DNA of 64,000 nt from assembly GCF_006351925.1 (NCBI RefSeq), contig NZ_CP040924.1, positions 2,068,001-2,132,000 of the forward strand. Direction: 5' to 3'. Position numbers and translations under genes: made by a program. The DNA is from Clostridium thermarum. GTDB lineage: Bacteria; Bacillota; Clostridia; Clostridiales; Clostridiaceae. Below are positions 1 to 8,597 of this stretch, piece after piece. The notes beneath the pieces were generated by a model. The model did not search any database. It worked only from the letters and a program-made list of their open reading frames with translations, and was not told the origin of the DNA. Within the stretch, counting starts at the first letter, position 1. Every line of letters begins with the position of its first letter.

Positions 1-811
1 GGTTTGCTTCTATGTTCATCTTGAAGTACTTATCTAAATCATATTTTCTTAAGAAGGCTAATACAGTAGCTACATCAAAGTCATATTGATGCTTTGTTGG
101 TTCCTTCGGCTTTGGTTCTATTAGGAATTGTCCTGTGAAACCAATCTTCTTAGCATAATCTACTGCCATGTGGAAGAATCTAGCTAAGTTGTCCTGTTCT
201 AATTTTAAATCTGTGTTAAGTAGAGTTTCGTAACCTTCTCTACCACCCCAGAATACATAGTTTTCTCCGCCTAGCTCTTTAGTAACCTCCAGAGCTTTTT
301 TAACCTGAGCTGCTGCAAAGGCAAAAACATCTGCATTGCAGGAAGTTGCAGCTCCATGCACAAACCTTGGATTTGTGAACATATTAGCAGTTCCCCAAAG
401 CAACTTCTTGTTGTATTTAGCCATTAACTCTTTAGCATAGGCAACTATTTCATCAAGAATTGCATTTGTTTCCGCTAGATCTTTTCCTTCTGGTGCTATG
501 TCTCTATCATGGAAGGCAAAATAATCTATACCTAGCTTGTTCATAAGTTCAAAAGCAGCTTCTAATCTTATTTTTGCAAGCTTTATAGGATCTGTTTCTC
601 CGTCCCATGGTTTTTCATATGTTCCTGAACCAAATGGATCTGCTCCATTAGCTGTTAGTGTATGCCAGTAGGACAATGTAAATCTAAGGTGCTCTCTCAT
701 TGTCTTTCCGCCTACAACTTCATCAGGATTATAATACTTAAAAGCAAAAGGATTCTTTGAATCTTTTCCTTCATATTTTATGAAGGGCACATTTACAAAA
801 TACTCTTTCAT
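1..811 (-). CDS. xylA: Xylose isomerase, N-terminal part (runs off the window)
   Basis: Interconverts D-xylose and D-xylulose in the cytoplasm at the entry of pentose catabolism. Translating the minus strand gives about 270 residues beginning [15 protein letters not shown]. They include FHDRD (active-site His region), the metal-site region WGGREGYE and the [14 protein letters not shown] stretch, all classical class II xylose isomerase features. The family is about 440 residues long, so roughly the last 40 per cent lies beyond the left edge. The ATG at 811 follows a good ribosome binding site (ATGGAGGA). A consensus promoter and a possible catabolite-repression site lie just upstream. No partner xylulokinase is visible in the window. 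Confidence 0.96.
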   Translation of the reverse strand, partial: MKEYFVNVPFIKYEGKDSKNPFAFKYYNPDEVVGGKTMREHLRFTLSYWHTLTANGADPFGSGTYEKPWDGETDPIKLAKIRLEAAFELMNKLGIDYFAFHDRDIAPEGKDLAETNAILDEIVAYAKELMAKYNKKLLWGTANMFTNPRFVHGAATSCNADVFAFAAAQVKKALEVTKELGGENYVFWGGREGYETLLNTDLKLEQDNLARFFHMAVDYAKKIGFTGQFLIEPKPKEPTKHQYDFDVATVLAFLRKYDLDKYFKMNIEAN

Positions 812-833
812 TTTTATTCCTCCATTTTTGCTT

Positions 834-890
834 AGAAATTGTTTTCAAAGCTTCTAATTAAATAATACTATATAAGCAAAACTTTTTCAA
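834..890 (-). promoter_or_regulatory. xylA promoter and candidate cre site
   Basis: On the minus strand TTGAAA (885-890) and TATTAT (862-867) are separated by exactly 17 bases, a good sigma-A promoter. Just downstream, 834-848 reads TTGAAAACAATTTCT, which fits the CcpA cre consensus WTGNAANCGNWNNCA at most fixed positions (mismatches at the central G and the last A). A cre site between promoter and start codon would act as a transcription roadblock, as expected for xylose genes. The promoter is convincing; the cre call is inference. Confidence 0.6.
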
Positions 891-1091
891 CAACATTTTA
901 AATGTTTTTTAAAATGTTTTATATTTCCTTAGTATGTTCAGAAGAAGCCTCAATTTCACGAATAACAAAGGATGTTGAACTAGGAAAAAGGACTTGGGAT
1001 CTAATTGAAAGAAGTGTACCAAGATTAAAAGTATAAAAAAAGAGAGATACTATAATTCTATAATATATCTCTTCTTCTATAGTTTTTAGCC
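891..1091. other. Intergenic DNA with an unassigned reading-frame tail and a hairpin
   Basis: On the plus strand, 938-1027 is open and ends with a stop, reading ...TKDVELGKRTWDLIERSVPD. It looks like the tail of a lost gene, but I cannot assign it. At 1042-1071 the arms AGAGATA and TATCTCT can form a hairpin downstream of the serine hydrolase gene and could act as its terminator. Confidence 0.3.
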
Positions 1092-2273
1092 TTAATCGCT
1101 CAATACACTAAAAATAATGTTGCGCAGCTTCCTTGTAAGGGATGAGGTTCCAGTATCAGTTTTCTGCATCATAAATAAGAAAGTTAAATCATCTTTTGGA
1201 CTATTGCAGAAATATGCACCAAGCCAACCATCCCAGCCGTACTCACCAACACTTCCCAGAGTACCTGCTTTGTTGCAGTCGGTCATTATACGCATCAGGT
1301 TACCGTAACTGTGGCCTGCAAAGGTAAGCCAGTTATCAAAGCCCTTTTGCTGGGCTGAATTTAAGATTGCTGTTGTGAGGTAGTTCACTGTTTTGGTACG
1401 TAATATCTGAACCCCCTCTAGGCTTCCGCCATTCATAAGCATCTTAGCAAATTTTGCATAGTCGTCTATAGTGGAAGCAAGTCCTGCACCTCCTGATTCA
1501 AAGGCAGCCTTTCTATCCATCTTATTGTTTATGCCCAAATGGTTTCCGGCATAAGGTGTAAGACCGCCCTTTCCGTCAGCTGCATAGATTTTCACTAGTC
1601 GGTGCCTTTTTTCTTCCGGAACCCAAAAATCCGTATCAATCATATTGAGGGGGGTAAAGATCTCATCCCTTAAGAATTTGCCAAAGCTTTTACCGGTGAC
1701 AACTTCTATAACTGCTCCCAAGACGTCCGCAGAAGTACCATACTCCCAGTAGGTACCTGGATGAAATAAAAGTGGACATTTACCCAGTTTATTTACTGCT
1801 TCTAAAGTTGTCATGGGATTATCCGTGAAAAGCCTCCCCTCTATTTCTTTAAACACTTCTCCTGTCTCCTGCCCGGGCCTATGGTCTCCCGGATATACCA
1901 ATCCAGAGGTCATGGAAAGTAAGTCCTTTAGAGTTACTTCATTTCTAATCGTTTCCAAAGCGCCGCCTTCATAAACCCTCTGATTCTTAAAGCCGGAAAG
2001 GTATTTACTTACTGGGTCAAACAGTTCAATTTCTCCCCGTTCTAATAATATCATTGCTGCCGCTGCTGTAATGGGTTTGGTCATTGAATATAGTCTAAAA
2101 ATAGAGTCTCTTTTTATTGGAAGCTTTACTTCCCTGTCGGCAAACCCATCTTCATGATAAAATATTTCATTACCACCTTTTATAATCATCAGGTTACCGC
2201 CAGCTAATTCGTTGTTTTGGATACTATCCCTTAATACCTTTTTTATTTGTGTAATAGCCTTATTATCCAACAT
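1092..2273 (-). CDS. Beta-lactamase-family serine hydrolase (class C / EstB-like)
   Basis: A 393-residue serine hydrolase of the beta-lactamase/PBP-C fold (Pfam Beta-lactamase, PF00144). The acyl-enzyme motif SMTK lies at about residues 63-66 and a Tyr motif YGTS about 140 residues later, as in class C beta-lactamases, D-alanyl-D-alanine carboxypeptidases and EstB-type esterases. The true substrate cannot be read from sequence. No signal peptide is visible from this start, so a cytoplasmic esterase is more likely than a secreted beta-lactamase. The ATG at 2273 was chosen over an upstream ATG at 2351 because it follows an AGAGGTG ribosome binding site and begins the conserved fold. It stands alone between oppositely controlled units. 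Confidence 0.85.
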   Translation of the reverse strand: MLDNKAITQIKKVLRDSIQNNELAGGNLMIIKGGNEIFYHEDGFADREVKLPIKRDSIFRLYSMTKPITAAAAMILLERGEIELFDPVSKYLSGFKNQRVYEGGALETIRNEVTLKDLLSMTSGLVYPGDHRPGQETGEVFKEIEGRLFTDNPMTTLEAVNKLGKCPLLFHPGTYWEYGTSADVLGAVIEVVTGKSFGKFLRDEIFTPLNMIDTDFWVPEEKRHRLVKIYAADGKGGLTPYAGNHLGINNKMDRKAAFESGGAGLASTIDDYAKFAKMLMNGGSLEGVQILRTKTVNYLTTAILNSAQQKGFDNWLTFAGHSYGNLMRIMTDCNKAGTLGSVGEYGWDGWLGAYFCNSPKDDLTFLFMMQKTDTGTSSLTRKLRNIIFSVLSD

Positions 2274-2362
2274 ATTAATTTCACCTCTGTTAAATAATGT
2301 ATTGTAAATGATTATACCACATATAAATTTCATAGTAGATATGAAGTACAATATTTTTCTGA

Positions 2363-2390
2363 AATAAAAGATGCCTCCAAAAGGGCATCC
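2363..2390 (-). terminator. Intrinsic terminator of the L,D-transpeptidase gene
   Basis: GGCATC/GATGCC arms (2384-2389 and 2370-2375) with an 8-base loop, followed on the minus strand by a T-rich tract (CTTTTATTTC). It lies about 50 bases past the stop at 2441. Confidence 0.75.
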
Positions 2391-2440
2391 TAATTAATAA
2401 GTACATTTTTCTCTCCTTTTAAGATTATGTTCAAATACTA

Positions 2441-3838
2441 TCATTCTTCTTCATACGAGATAATTGGTGTTCCGTCTTCTATATTGTCAAATATTTTTTT
2501 TGCTATGTATAATGGTACATTTACACAGCCATGTGTCCCATTTCTCTTGTATATTTCACCTCCAAAAACATGTCTCCAACTTGCATCATGTATTCCCATA
2601 TTGCCATAAAAGGGCATCCAGTAAGTAACTTCAGCTTCGTAATCTGCCCCTCTCAAAATTGTATCCTTTTGCTTATAATTCAGCATGAAGACTCCAACCT
2701 TTGTAGCATTTCCTTTGTAAGGATTGCCGGTCACAACAGCCCCTTGTACTATAAGTCTTCCATCCTTGTAAAACCATAACCTTTGCCTTGTTATATTAAT
2801 TTCCACATAGGTATTACCTATTTCATCACCATCTCTGGAGAAGGCCTTTTGAAGATATAGGGGTTCTTTTTCAAATATCTCTCCCAGCTTAATGTTTTCC
2901 ATCAATGCCTTACTTTCGGCATTAGTATCAATTTTCCAGCCGTAAGATCCACCTTTGACCTGAACTATTTTTCCTAAGGAAGTTTCAAAGTTCCTGGTTT
3001 TTCCCACCGTGTCATATTTTTCTCCTAGTGCTTGTACATACTTTTTTACTGCTGCTCTATCTATTATTACATCCAAGTTCTCATCTACCTTGAGCCATTG
3101 GTTTATTGTATTCCCATCAATAAACTCCTTTTCTTCTCCAAAAACATATGTAATCTTTGCGGAGACATATTTATTCAATAGTTTTAAGGTTTCGGTTGTT
3201 TTTTCAGAATCTATGGTGAATCTTGGATTTTCATAGCACCGATTTTCATTTAAATCTAATTTTTTCTGTCCTTTTAAAATATATGTTTTTATAGTTTCAA
3301 TTAGTTTATCTTTATTTATTTTATTTCCATATACCTCCCTCTTAGGTGTATATTTCCCCTTTGAGTATTCAAAACCAACATCCACAGGTTCGATTATTAT
3401 GTTGTTTAGACATTTTAAACTATTTATTTTATTTTTCATAAGTTCTTCATCATATGCAAATAGACTCTCCAAGTAATATATATGTGGTACACTAATGGAT
3501 TTTAGCCACATAAATCCATTTTGACTGCGGACCACCTCTGAAACACTACTTATTTCATTCATTTTCAGTCCTACTTCACGCCCGGATATCCTTTCTATTT
3601 CATTATTTCTTTCTACCAACTCAAGTTCGTAAGCTTCATTTTGCTTTTTTATTAATTCCAATACTTTTCCCTTTGCCTTTAACGACACGTCCACTCCGTT
3701 TATTACAGTATTAAAAAAGAAATGACTTGCAAAGTAAATTGAACCTGCTAAATATATAAAAATAATAATAGCTATGAAAATTATAATATTTCCAAATATT
3801 TTATTGTTAAATAACTTTTTTAATTTTGCCTTCTCCAT
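2441..3838 (-). CDS. Membrane-anchored YkuD L,D-transpeptidase (first copy)
   Basis: A 465-residue cell-wall enzyme predicted to form 3-3 peptidoglycan cross-links or attach proteins to the wall. One membrane helix sits at about residues 14-36 after a Lys-rich start, leaving the rest outside. A middle region of about 300 residues resembles the peptidoglycan-binding-like domain (PG_binding_4) found in front of clostridial YkuD domains. The C-terminal YkuD domain holds GIHDASW and the catalytic HGCVNVP (His436, Cys438). It is the same length and layout as the gene at 21002-22399, so the two are paralogues. Start ATG at 3838, preceded by AAAGGTCC. A long leader with a possible structured element lies upstream. 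Confidence 0.92.
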   Translation of the reverse strand: MEKAKLKKLFNNKIFGNIIIFIAIIIFIYLAGSIYFASHFFFNTVINGVDVSLKAKGKVLELIKKQNEAYELELVERNNEIERISGREVGLKMNEISSVSEVVRSQNGFMWLKSISVPHIYYLESLFAYDEELMKNKINSLKCLNNIIIEPVDVGFEYSKGKYTPKREVYGNKINKDKLIETIKTYILKGQKKLDLNENRCYENPRFTIDSEKTTETLKLLNKYVSAKITYVFGEEKEFIDGNTINQWLKVDENLDVIIDRAAVKKYVQALGEKYDTVGKTRNFETSLGKIVQVKGGSYGWKIDTNAESKALMENIKLGEIFEKEPLYLQKAFSRDGDEIGNTYVEINITRQRLWFYKDGRLIVQGAVVTGNPYKGNATKVGVFMLNYKQKDTILRGADYEAEVTYWMPFYGNMGIHDASWRHVFGGEIYKRNGTHGCVNVPLYIAKKIFDNIEDGTPIISYEEE

Positions 3839-3961
3839 GTCAATTTGGACCTTTCACAAATGATTTTTAACATAATAACTAATTAATAATATGATTGAAT
3901 TCTATATTTATTACATATTTTCAAGTGTATATAAGGGTCCTAGCATACTTAAATAAAGATA

Positions 3962-4140
3962 GGTAAAATGTTGTTTACTAAAATATGTAGTAAAATTCCA
4001 TTTTGATCTCCTTTCTTAAAAAGACTGTAGGTATTAAACTTGCTCCCTATCAAATAGCTTGTCCCATCCCCCAGAAGTATTTACCTACTTATTTTTGGAG
4101 TAAACCTCATTGTTTAGGTACCGCCTAATATTTTTCTTCA
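3962..4140 (-). promoter_or_regulatory. Possible structured leader with a 7-codon ORF upstream of the L,D-transpeptidase
   Basis: This lies in the 430-base gap 3839-4268. On the minus strand, arms GTAGGTA and TACCTAC (about 4029-4087) enclose inner pairs ACTT/AAGT and CTAT-TTG-ATAG, followed by TCTTTTT. Directly after comes AAAGGAGATCAAAATG and a 7-codon frame (MEFYYIF, stop near 3982). A hairpin, a T-run and a short ORF with an ideal ribosome binding site resemble an attenuation leader. I do not recognise a known riboswitch class here. Confidence 0.35.
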
Positions 4141-4188
4141 TTAAATCTCCTACGTCGTCAAAAAAACTTTAAAAATATTAATATTGTA

Positions 4189-4197
4189 TGTTATAAT
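4189..4197 (+). promoter_or_regulatory. Extended -10 promoter of the interrupted permease gene
   Basis: TGTTATAAT (extended -10 form TGnTATAAT) lies about 70 bases before the permease start. The -35 region is weak (TTTAAA), as is usual for extended -10 promoters. Confidence 0.55.
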
Positions 4198-4268
4198 GCA
4201 GCCAATATATAATTACTATATACAATTATGTCAAAACAACAAAATAGGATGAATTTGAGAAAGAAGGG

Positions 4269-4549
4269 ATGTATTTGGATTCTAAACTTAGCAAAAAATA
4301 TGGACTTATTACTGCTATCGCTATGGTTGTGGGCATAGTTATCGGAAGCGGGGTGTTTTTCAAGGCAGAAAAGGTACTTACAGCTACAGGAGGCAATCTC
4401 TCCCTAGGTATCTTAGCTTGGCTTATTGGTGGAGCCATAATGATCGTATGTGCCTATACATTTTCAATCTTGGCAACCCGCTACGAGCATGTAAACGGGA
4501 TTGTTGACTATGCGGAGAATTCACTAGGTAAAAAGTATGCCTATTATCT
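4269..4549 (+). pseudogene. APC-family amino-acid permease, 5' part cut by the IS66 composite
   Basis: Encodes the first two transmembrane segments of an amino acid-polyamine-organocation (APC) permease: GLITAIAMVVGIVIGSGVF is the typical first helix with its GSG motif. The frame meets a stop three bases into the insertion, after AYYL. Removing 4550-8876 (insertion plus one copy of the 8-bp duplication) joins this piece in frame to 8877-9963, giving ...AYYLGWFMST... and a complete 455-residue permease. The disruption is therefore clean and probably recent. The start is ambiguous: ATG 4269 is very close to the AAGAAGGG site, and TTG 4275 would be better spaced. Confidence 0.9.
4542..4549. repeat. 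Left target-site duplication (TATTATCT)
   Basis: The 8-bp TATTATCT directly flanks the left end of the IS66 composite and is repeated exactly at 8869-8876. Eight base pairs is the normal duplication length of the IS66 family. Confidence 0.95.
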
Positions 4550-4594
4550 GTAAGCGTAAAATAGTCCCCACCTATTATTCAGATGGGGACTCTG

Positions 4595-6229
4595 CTATAC
4601 TTGTTTTGATTTACAGTATTTAGGTAAGGTAGATGACCAAGGCAATAAAGAATCTAAAACTTCAGAATCATTTATATCAACATTTGGAAACTGCTCAAAT
4701 AAGTATTTTAAGTATTCAAAAGGATTAAGATCATTTTCCTTTGCAGTTTCAATAATACTATAAGTAACTGCACTTGCCTTTGCTCCCTGCGGAGTATTGG
4801 CGAACAGCCAATTTTTTCTCCCAATGACAAATGGCTTTATTGCCCTTTCGGCGCGGTTATTGCTAAGTTCCAGCCTGCCATCTTTGAGTATACTCATCAG
4901 TTTATCCTTCTGATTGAATGAGTAATTGACAGCTTTCCCGTAACTTGATTTGGGTAGTGCAAGAGCGTGTTCCTTTTCAATCCATGAGAAATAAGCCTCT
5001 AGCATTGGTTTAAGTTTGCTAAGGCGTTCATCATACCGGTCTTCAGATGACAAACTTGATAGTTCTTCCTCAAGCTTAAACATTTCATCAATATATTTGA
5101 CTCCTTGATAAGCAGAGGTATACATGTAGCTTTCTTTATCAGTCACTGCCTTTAAGGTATCAGTGAAATACCTCCTTGCATGTGCGAAGCACGCTACGAG
5201 AGTAACTTCCATGGCACCGCCGGCTTTGGAATCTTTCAAAAGTTTGTCATAACCGTCATAGGCATCAACATGAAGATAACCCTTAAATCCATTTAAGAAG
5301 GTTTTGGCATTATCTCCTGCCCTTGATGGCTGATAATCGTATAGAACAATAGGATCATGCCCATTGCCTGTACGGTACATCCACATATAAGACCTTGTTG
5401 TGGCCTCACGGCCCGGCTCATTGAGAACTTCTAGTTCTGTTTCGTCCGCATGAGCTACATCATAGTCCGTAAGGTATTTACGTAGACGCAGGTACAAAGG
5501 ATTCAGCCAATCTTGTGCAGCCCGAATAATCCAGTTAGCCATGTTTTGACGGTTAACTGGTAAACCACGCCGCTTGTATTCTTGTTCCTGCCTATAAAGA
5601 GGAGTAGCATCTACATATTTCCTAGTCATGATATATGCTATTATAGAAGAGGATGCTATACTTCCCTTAATGACAGGCTTAGGGGTTGGCGCCGAAATCA
5701 TTGGGACAGTTATATCTTCCTTTTCACATTTCCGACAGGAATAAATCATGCTGTGGATTTCTTTTACGATAATTTGTGCCGGGATGACCTCCAGCTCTCT
5801 GCGGATTTCGGAACGCACCTCATGGAGTTGACCGCCACATTGAGAACAAACCTGTTCTTCAGCTGAGAGCTTATATTCAACTATTTGCTTAGGAAGATCT
5901 GAAAGATCTTTTTCACGTTTTCCTTTAAGCTTTTTAGCCTTGGATGAAGATTGTTGTTGCTTTGCACAATCATCTAAATTAGGCTCAGCAGTAAAAGGCT
6001 GTCGCTCACTTTCAGCCTCGTTAAATATTGGCATGTTAATCTGACCATCTATATTCTTTTCACTGGATTTACCAAATAGTCTCTGCTTGTTGAGCTTGTA
6101 TTGCTCTTCATACCATTTTAGTCTAAGCTCAGCCTGCTCCTTTTCAATGCTGAGTTTTATGAAGGCATCCTCTAGCTCTTTACGACTGTAATTCTCTAAG
6201 TTAAATGATTTTACTTCTGTTTTACTCAT
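4595..6229 (-). CDS. tnpC: IS66 family transposase TnpC
   Basis: A 544-residue DDE transposase. From the N-terminus it shows a coiled-coil/leucine-zipper start (about 15-60), the zinc-binding segment with CSQCGG and CRKC (about 130-175), the DDE core with HADETELEVL and the HVDAYDGYDK and CFAHARRYF blocks, and the C-terminal LSNNRAERAIKP and GRKNWLFANTPQGAKAS motifs. It appears intact. The ATG at 6229 was chosen over a GTG at 6244. There is no ribosome binding site, but a consensus promoter ends seven bases upstream, so the mRNA may be leaderless. It lies 140 bases after tnpB, not overlapping as in many IS66 elements. Confidence 0.95.
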   Translation of the reverse strand: MSKTEVKSFNLENYSRKELEDAFIKLSIEKEQAELRLKWYEEQYKLNKQRLFGKSSEKNIDGQINMPIFNEAESERQPFTAEPNLDDCAKQQQSSSKAKKLKGKREKDLSDLPKQIVEYKLSAEEQVCSQCGGQLHEVRSEIRRELEVIPAQIIVKEIHSMIYSCRKCEKEDITVPMISAPTPKPVIKGSIASSSIIAYIMTRKYVDATPLYRQEQEYKRRGLPVNRQNMANWIIRAAQDWLNPLYLRLRKYLTDYDVAHADETELEVLNEPGREATTRSYMWMYRTGNGHDPIVLYDYQPSRAGDNAKTFLNGFKGYLHVDAYDGYDKLLKDSKAGGAMEVTLVACFAHARRYFTDTLKAVTDKESYMYTSAYQGVKYIDEMFKLEEELSSLSSEDRYDERLSKLKPMLEAYFSWIEKEHALALPKSSYGKAVNYSFNQKDKLMSILKDGRLELSNNRAERAIKPFVIGRKNWLFANTPQGAKASAVTYSIIETAKENDLNPFEYLKYLFEQFPNVDINDSEVLDSLLPWSSTLPKYCKSKQV

Positions 6230-6235
6230 ACTTAT

Positions 6236-6264
6236 ATTATACACTTTTCATACAAAATTATCAA
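6236..6264 (-). promoter_or_regulatory. Consensus promoter directly in front of tnpC
   Basis: TTGATA (6259-6264), 17-base spacer, TATAAT (6236-6241). The expected transcription start falls on or next to the tnpC ATG at 6229, so this promoter would give a leaderless or near-leaderless transposase message. Confidence 0.65.
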
Positions 6265-6369
6265 GAAAAAAAGTCGTAAAAAGCTAGTGTTTTCAACGGT
6301 TTTAGAAGTTTTAAAGAGTTGGAAATTATCCACTTTTTGATTGAATTTTTTAGGGTTATCCACAAAAAA

Positions 6370-6726
6370 TCAAATGATTTTTCTCTGCATAATATCACGA
6401 TGTACTCCCTTTTGGTTAATATCCAGTCCATCTAAAAGCCAGCGGAGCTCCCGCTCCGTTACATGTATAACTTTGTCTTTAGAATTATTAGGCCACTTAA
6501 AGCGACCTTTTTCCAAACGGCGATAGTAAAGCCAGAATCCATTCCGCTCCCAATAGAGCAACTTGAGTTTGTCGCGTTTAGCGTTGCAGAATACAAAAAG
6601 TGCATCAGAGAATGGATCTAACTTAAAATTCATCTGAACGATGATGGCGAGACCGTCAATAGATTTTCTCATATCAGTACTTCCAGCAGCCAAAAATACA
6701 TTAGAAGTCTGCTTTAGGTTTAACAT
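6370..6726 (-). CDS. tnpB: IS66 accessory protein TnpB
   Basis: A 118-residue IS66 Orf2/TnpB protein (PF05717), needed with TnpA and TnpC for transposition. The family signature is complete: FLAAGSTDMRKSIDGLA, DALFVFCNAKRDKLKLLYW, and GFWLYYRRLEKGRFKWP. Its ATG overlaps the tnpA stop codon by seven bases, so translation is probably coupled. The 140-base stretch between it and tnpC holds the tnpC promoter. Confidence 0.95.
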   Translation of the reverse strand: MLNLKQTSNVFLAAGSTDMRKSIDGLAIIVQMNFKLDPFSDALFVFCNAKRDKLKLLYWERNGFWLYYRRLEKGRFKWPNNSKDKVIHVTERELRWLLDGLDINQKGVHRDIMQRKII

Positions 6727-7028
6727 AAAGTTAATAGGGATTGGACAACATCTGCAAAGAGTTCTTTATCGAAGTCTTGCGAAACTGAAATTTCAGCCTT
6801 ACCGACTTTTACAGTAATAGATGTTGTTGTTATAGATAAATTTGTTTTTACTGAAACCCACTGCTGTCTTGGTTCTTCTTTAAACTCTGCTTTGTTGAAT
6901 TTGTTAATCCAATAGCGTAATTTGTGTATACTCAATTGTTTTTGCTGACACCATACCGGCCCGGTAAGGCCGCTAGATCTATAATCAGCAATGAGCTGCT
7001 GCCAATCTTCCATATTTAATTTTGTCAA
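6720..7028 (-). CDS. tnpA: IS66 accessory protein TnpA
   Basis: About 102 residues, with the helix-turn-helix-like start typical of IS66 TnpA (WQQLIADYRSSGLTGPVWCQ, then KLRYWINKFN). The start is most likely TTG at 7028, six bases after the strong CCGGAGGTG site; a GTG at 7037 overlaps that site, and ATG 7013 is the other option. It lies just inside the native right end of IS66 at 7112. Confidence 0.85.
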   Translation of the reverse strand: MTKLNMEDWQQLIADYRSSGLTGPVWCQQKQLSIHKLRYWINKFNKAEFKEEPRQQWVSVKTNLSITTTSITVKVGKAEISVSQDFDKELFADVVQSLLTLC

Positions 7029-7112
7029 TAAAAACACCTCCGGAATTTTATTCTAGAGGTATTATCTCACAAGATTTATATTCATAAAATGTGTGGACAG
7101 TTTGACGCTTAC

Positions 7113-7496
7113 CTTAGCATCTGCTGCTTTGCTCACTCTTAGTTCCTTTATATCCTCTCTCTCTTCTGTTTTGTCAGTGGCAGTAGCGCAAGCGCTAATC
7201 CACGATTTAACTTCTTCGTAGTATAAACCTTTTTCCCTGCAGTATCTTGATAACTCAATTTCTGATAGGCTATAAGCCTCCATAACTACTAAAAATCTTT
7301 CATTAGGGGTTAGGTTTCTTCTAGGTTTAGTATGGCCCTTTTCCTTTTCAGCTTTCTTCTTCCATGTTGCTAAGGTTGACTTACTTATCCCTGTTTCAAT
7401 TGATAGCTCTCCTAAAGATTTATTCTCTGGTGGGAATAATCTAGCCACATGCCCGGCTATTTCTTCCTTACTATATCTTCTAATTTCTCTTGCCAT
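7113..7496 (-). pseudogene. IS3-like transposase orfA, 3' end cut by IS66
   Basis: Starts ATG 7496 after GAGGAGAG and reads MAREIRRYSKEEIAGHVARLF, with a helix-turn-helix (GELSIETGISKSTLATWKKK) and an ELSRYCREKGLYYEEVKSW block as in OrfA proteins of IS3-type elements. At 7112/7113 it runs into the IS66 right end. The last codons up to the stop at 7062 come from IS66, so the native C-terminus and the orfB partner are missing. If IS66 inserted here, the target duplication would have been CTTAGCAT (7113-7120); its other copy is gone. Confidence 0.75.
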
Positions 7497-7565
7497 AATA
7501 ATCATCTCTCCTCTGTACGAGAATATCACACATAACTTCTTACGACAACTATCTTAACACAGGGG

Positions 7566-8318
7566 GTACCTGAGGAACTTAGAAATTATTTTTATAAAAG
7601 AAGAGAGATGCTTAAAGACCTGATGGACGGAGTCTATCAAGTAATTGACTATTGGTACAAAAAACACAAGGGCAAGAGTTATGAGGTGGGTGTAATAGCG
7701 GTAATTCATACTTTTGGACGAGACTTAAAATGGAATCCTCATGTGCATGCACTTGTTACGGAAGGGGCTATTAACAATAAATATAGCTGGTGGAAGCCGG
7801 TAGAATATATACCATATGAATACCTAAGGAAGTCTTGGCAAAAAATTGTTTTAGATATCATAAAGAAATATTTTAAGGATTATAAAACTAGAAAATTAAT
7901 TAGTACCTTGTACAGGGTATATAAAGATGGTTTTTATGTTAATGCAGACAGAGCCCTTACAGATATGAAAAAAGCCACTAAATACATAGGGAGATATCTT
8001 GCAAGAGCTGCGATAGCAGAGTATAGAATTGAAAGCTATGATGGTGAGAATGTAACCTTTTGGTACGAAGACCATGATACCGGTGAACATATAAAAGTTA
8101 CATTGGATGTATTAACGTTCATTGGAAAGCTGGTACAACAAATTCATAAAAAAGGCTTTAAGTGCGTTAGAAGGTATGGTCTATATTCAAGGAAGAAAAA
8201 TGCTTTGGCTAAAGAAATAATACACTTGTATAAGTTTGTTAAACAGTTAAAGATTTGTAAGCGTCAAAGTTTTAGTACCTTTAATAACTTGAAAAATAGC
8301 ATTAAAATATCCCAGTAA
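7566..8318 (+). pseudogene. IS91-family (Y2) transposase, N-terminally truncated
   Basis: Homology starts mid-protein at VPEELRNYFYKRREML (7566; no start codon there, first ATG at 7608) and continues to a stop at 8318. It includes the Y2_Tnp blocks VIHTFGRDLKWNPHVHALVTEG (the HxH metal motif), ATKYIGRYLARAAIAEYRI with the catalytic Tyr region, and the C-terminal HKKGFKCVRRYGLYS. About the first 100 residues of a normal IS91-type transposase are missing. The upstream bases (ACACAGGG) are unrelated, so 7560-7566 is a junction. Not functional alone. Confidence 0.85.
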
Positions 8319-8348
8319 GGCAATTTACTATACTTTACTGGGATTAAC

Positions 8349-8587
8349 TTATTTCCTATCTTTAATTTTCATATTTTCAGGAATCTTATCTGACCAAGGC
8401 ATAAGATTCTCTAAGCTTTCGCTACCTTCTATAGCTATCTTCAATAGATTATCAAATAGATAAACTAAATACCTTTCTACAACTAATTTATTAGCCTTGG
8501 CAGTTTCAATAATGCTGTAAATATTAGCACTATGTGTGGCACCTTTAGCAGTATTAGCAAAAAGGAAGTTCTTTCTCTTATGTGCTT
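8349..8587 (-). pseudogene. C-terminal fragment of a second, different IS66 TnpC
   Basis: Read leftward this gives RKNFLFANTAKGATHSANIY, then SIIETAKANKLVVERYLVYL and LMPWSDKIPENMK to a stop. It is the same region as the end of the intact TnpC but clearly divergent (KNFLFAN against KNWLFAN), so it comes from another IS66 lineage. It is cut at the palindromic junction 8580-8601, where the inverted IS66 left end begins at the homologous codon. Confidence 0.85.
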
Positions 8588-8597
8588 AAGAACATAA

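Larger units (their letters stand above)
4550..7112 (-). mobile_element. Complete IS66-family insertion sequence (tnpA-tnpB-tnpC)
   Basis: The 2563-bp element has its left end GTAAGCGTAAAATAGTCC at 4550. Its native right end, read inward, is GTAAGCGTCAAACTGTCC and finishes at 7112. The two ends match at 18 of the first 22 positions. Size and gene order (tnpA, tnpB, tnpC reading leftward) are standard for IS66. The bases outside its own two ends (TATTATCT and CTTAGCAT) do not match, so this copy did not insert alone at its present site. Confidence 0.9.

Noticed and set aside
3839..4268. T-box or lysine riboswitch in front of the amino-acid permease
   Set aside because: No T-box consensus (GGTGG...CCGCG) or lysine-element core on the plus strand; the visible stems face the minus strand.
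7062..7529. First gene of the IS66 element
   Set aside because: The IS66 right inverted repeat ends at 7112, inside this frame; the protein is IS3 OrfA-like and only its last codons come from IS66.
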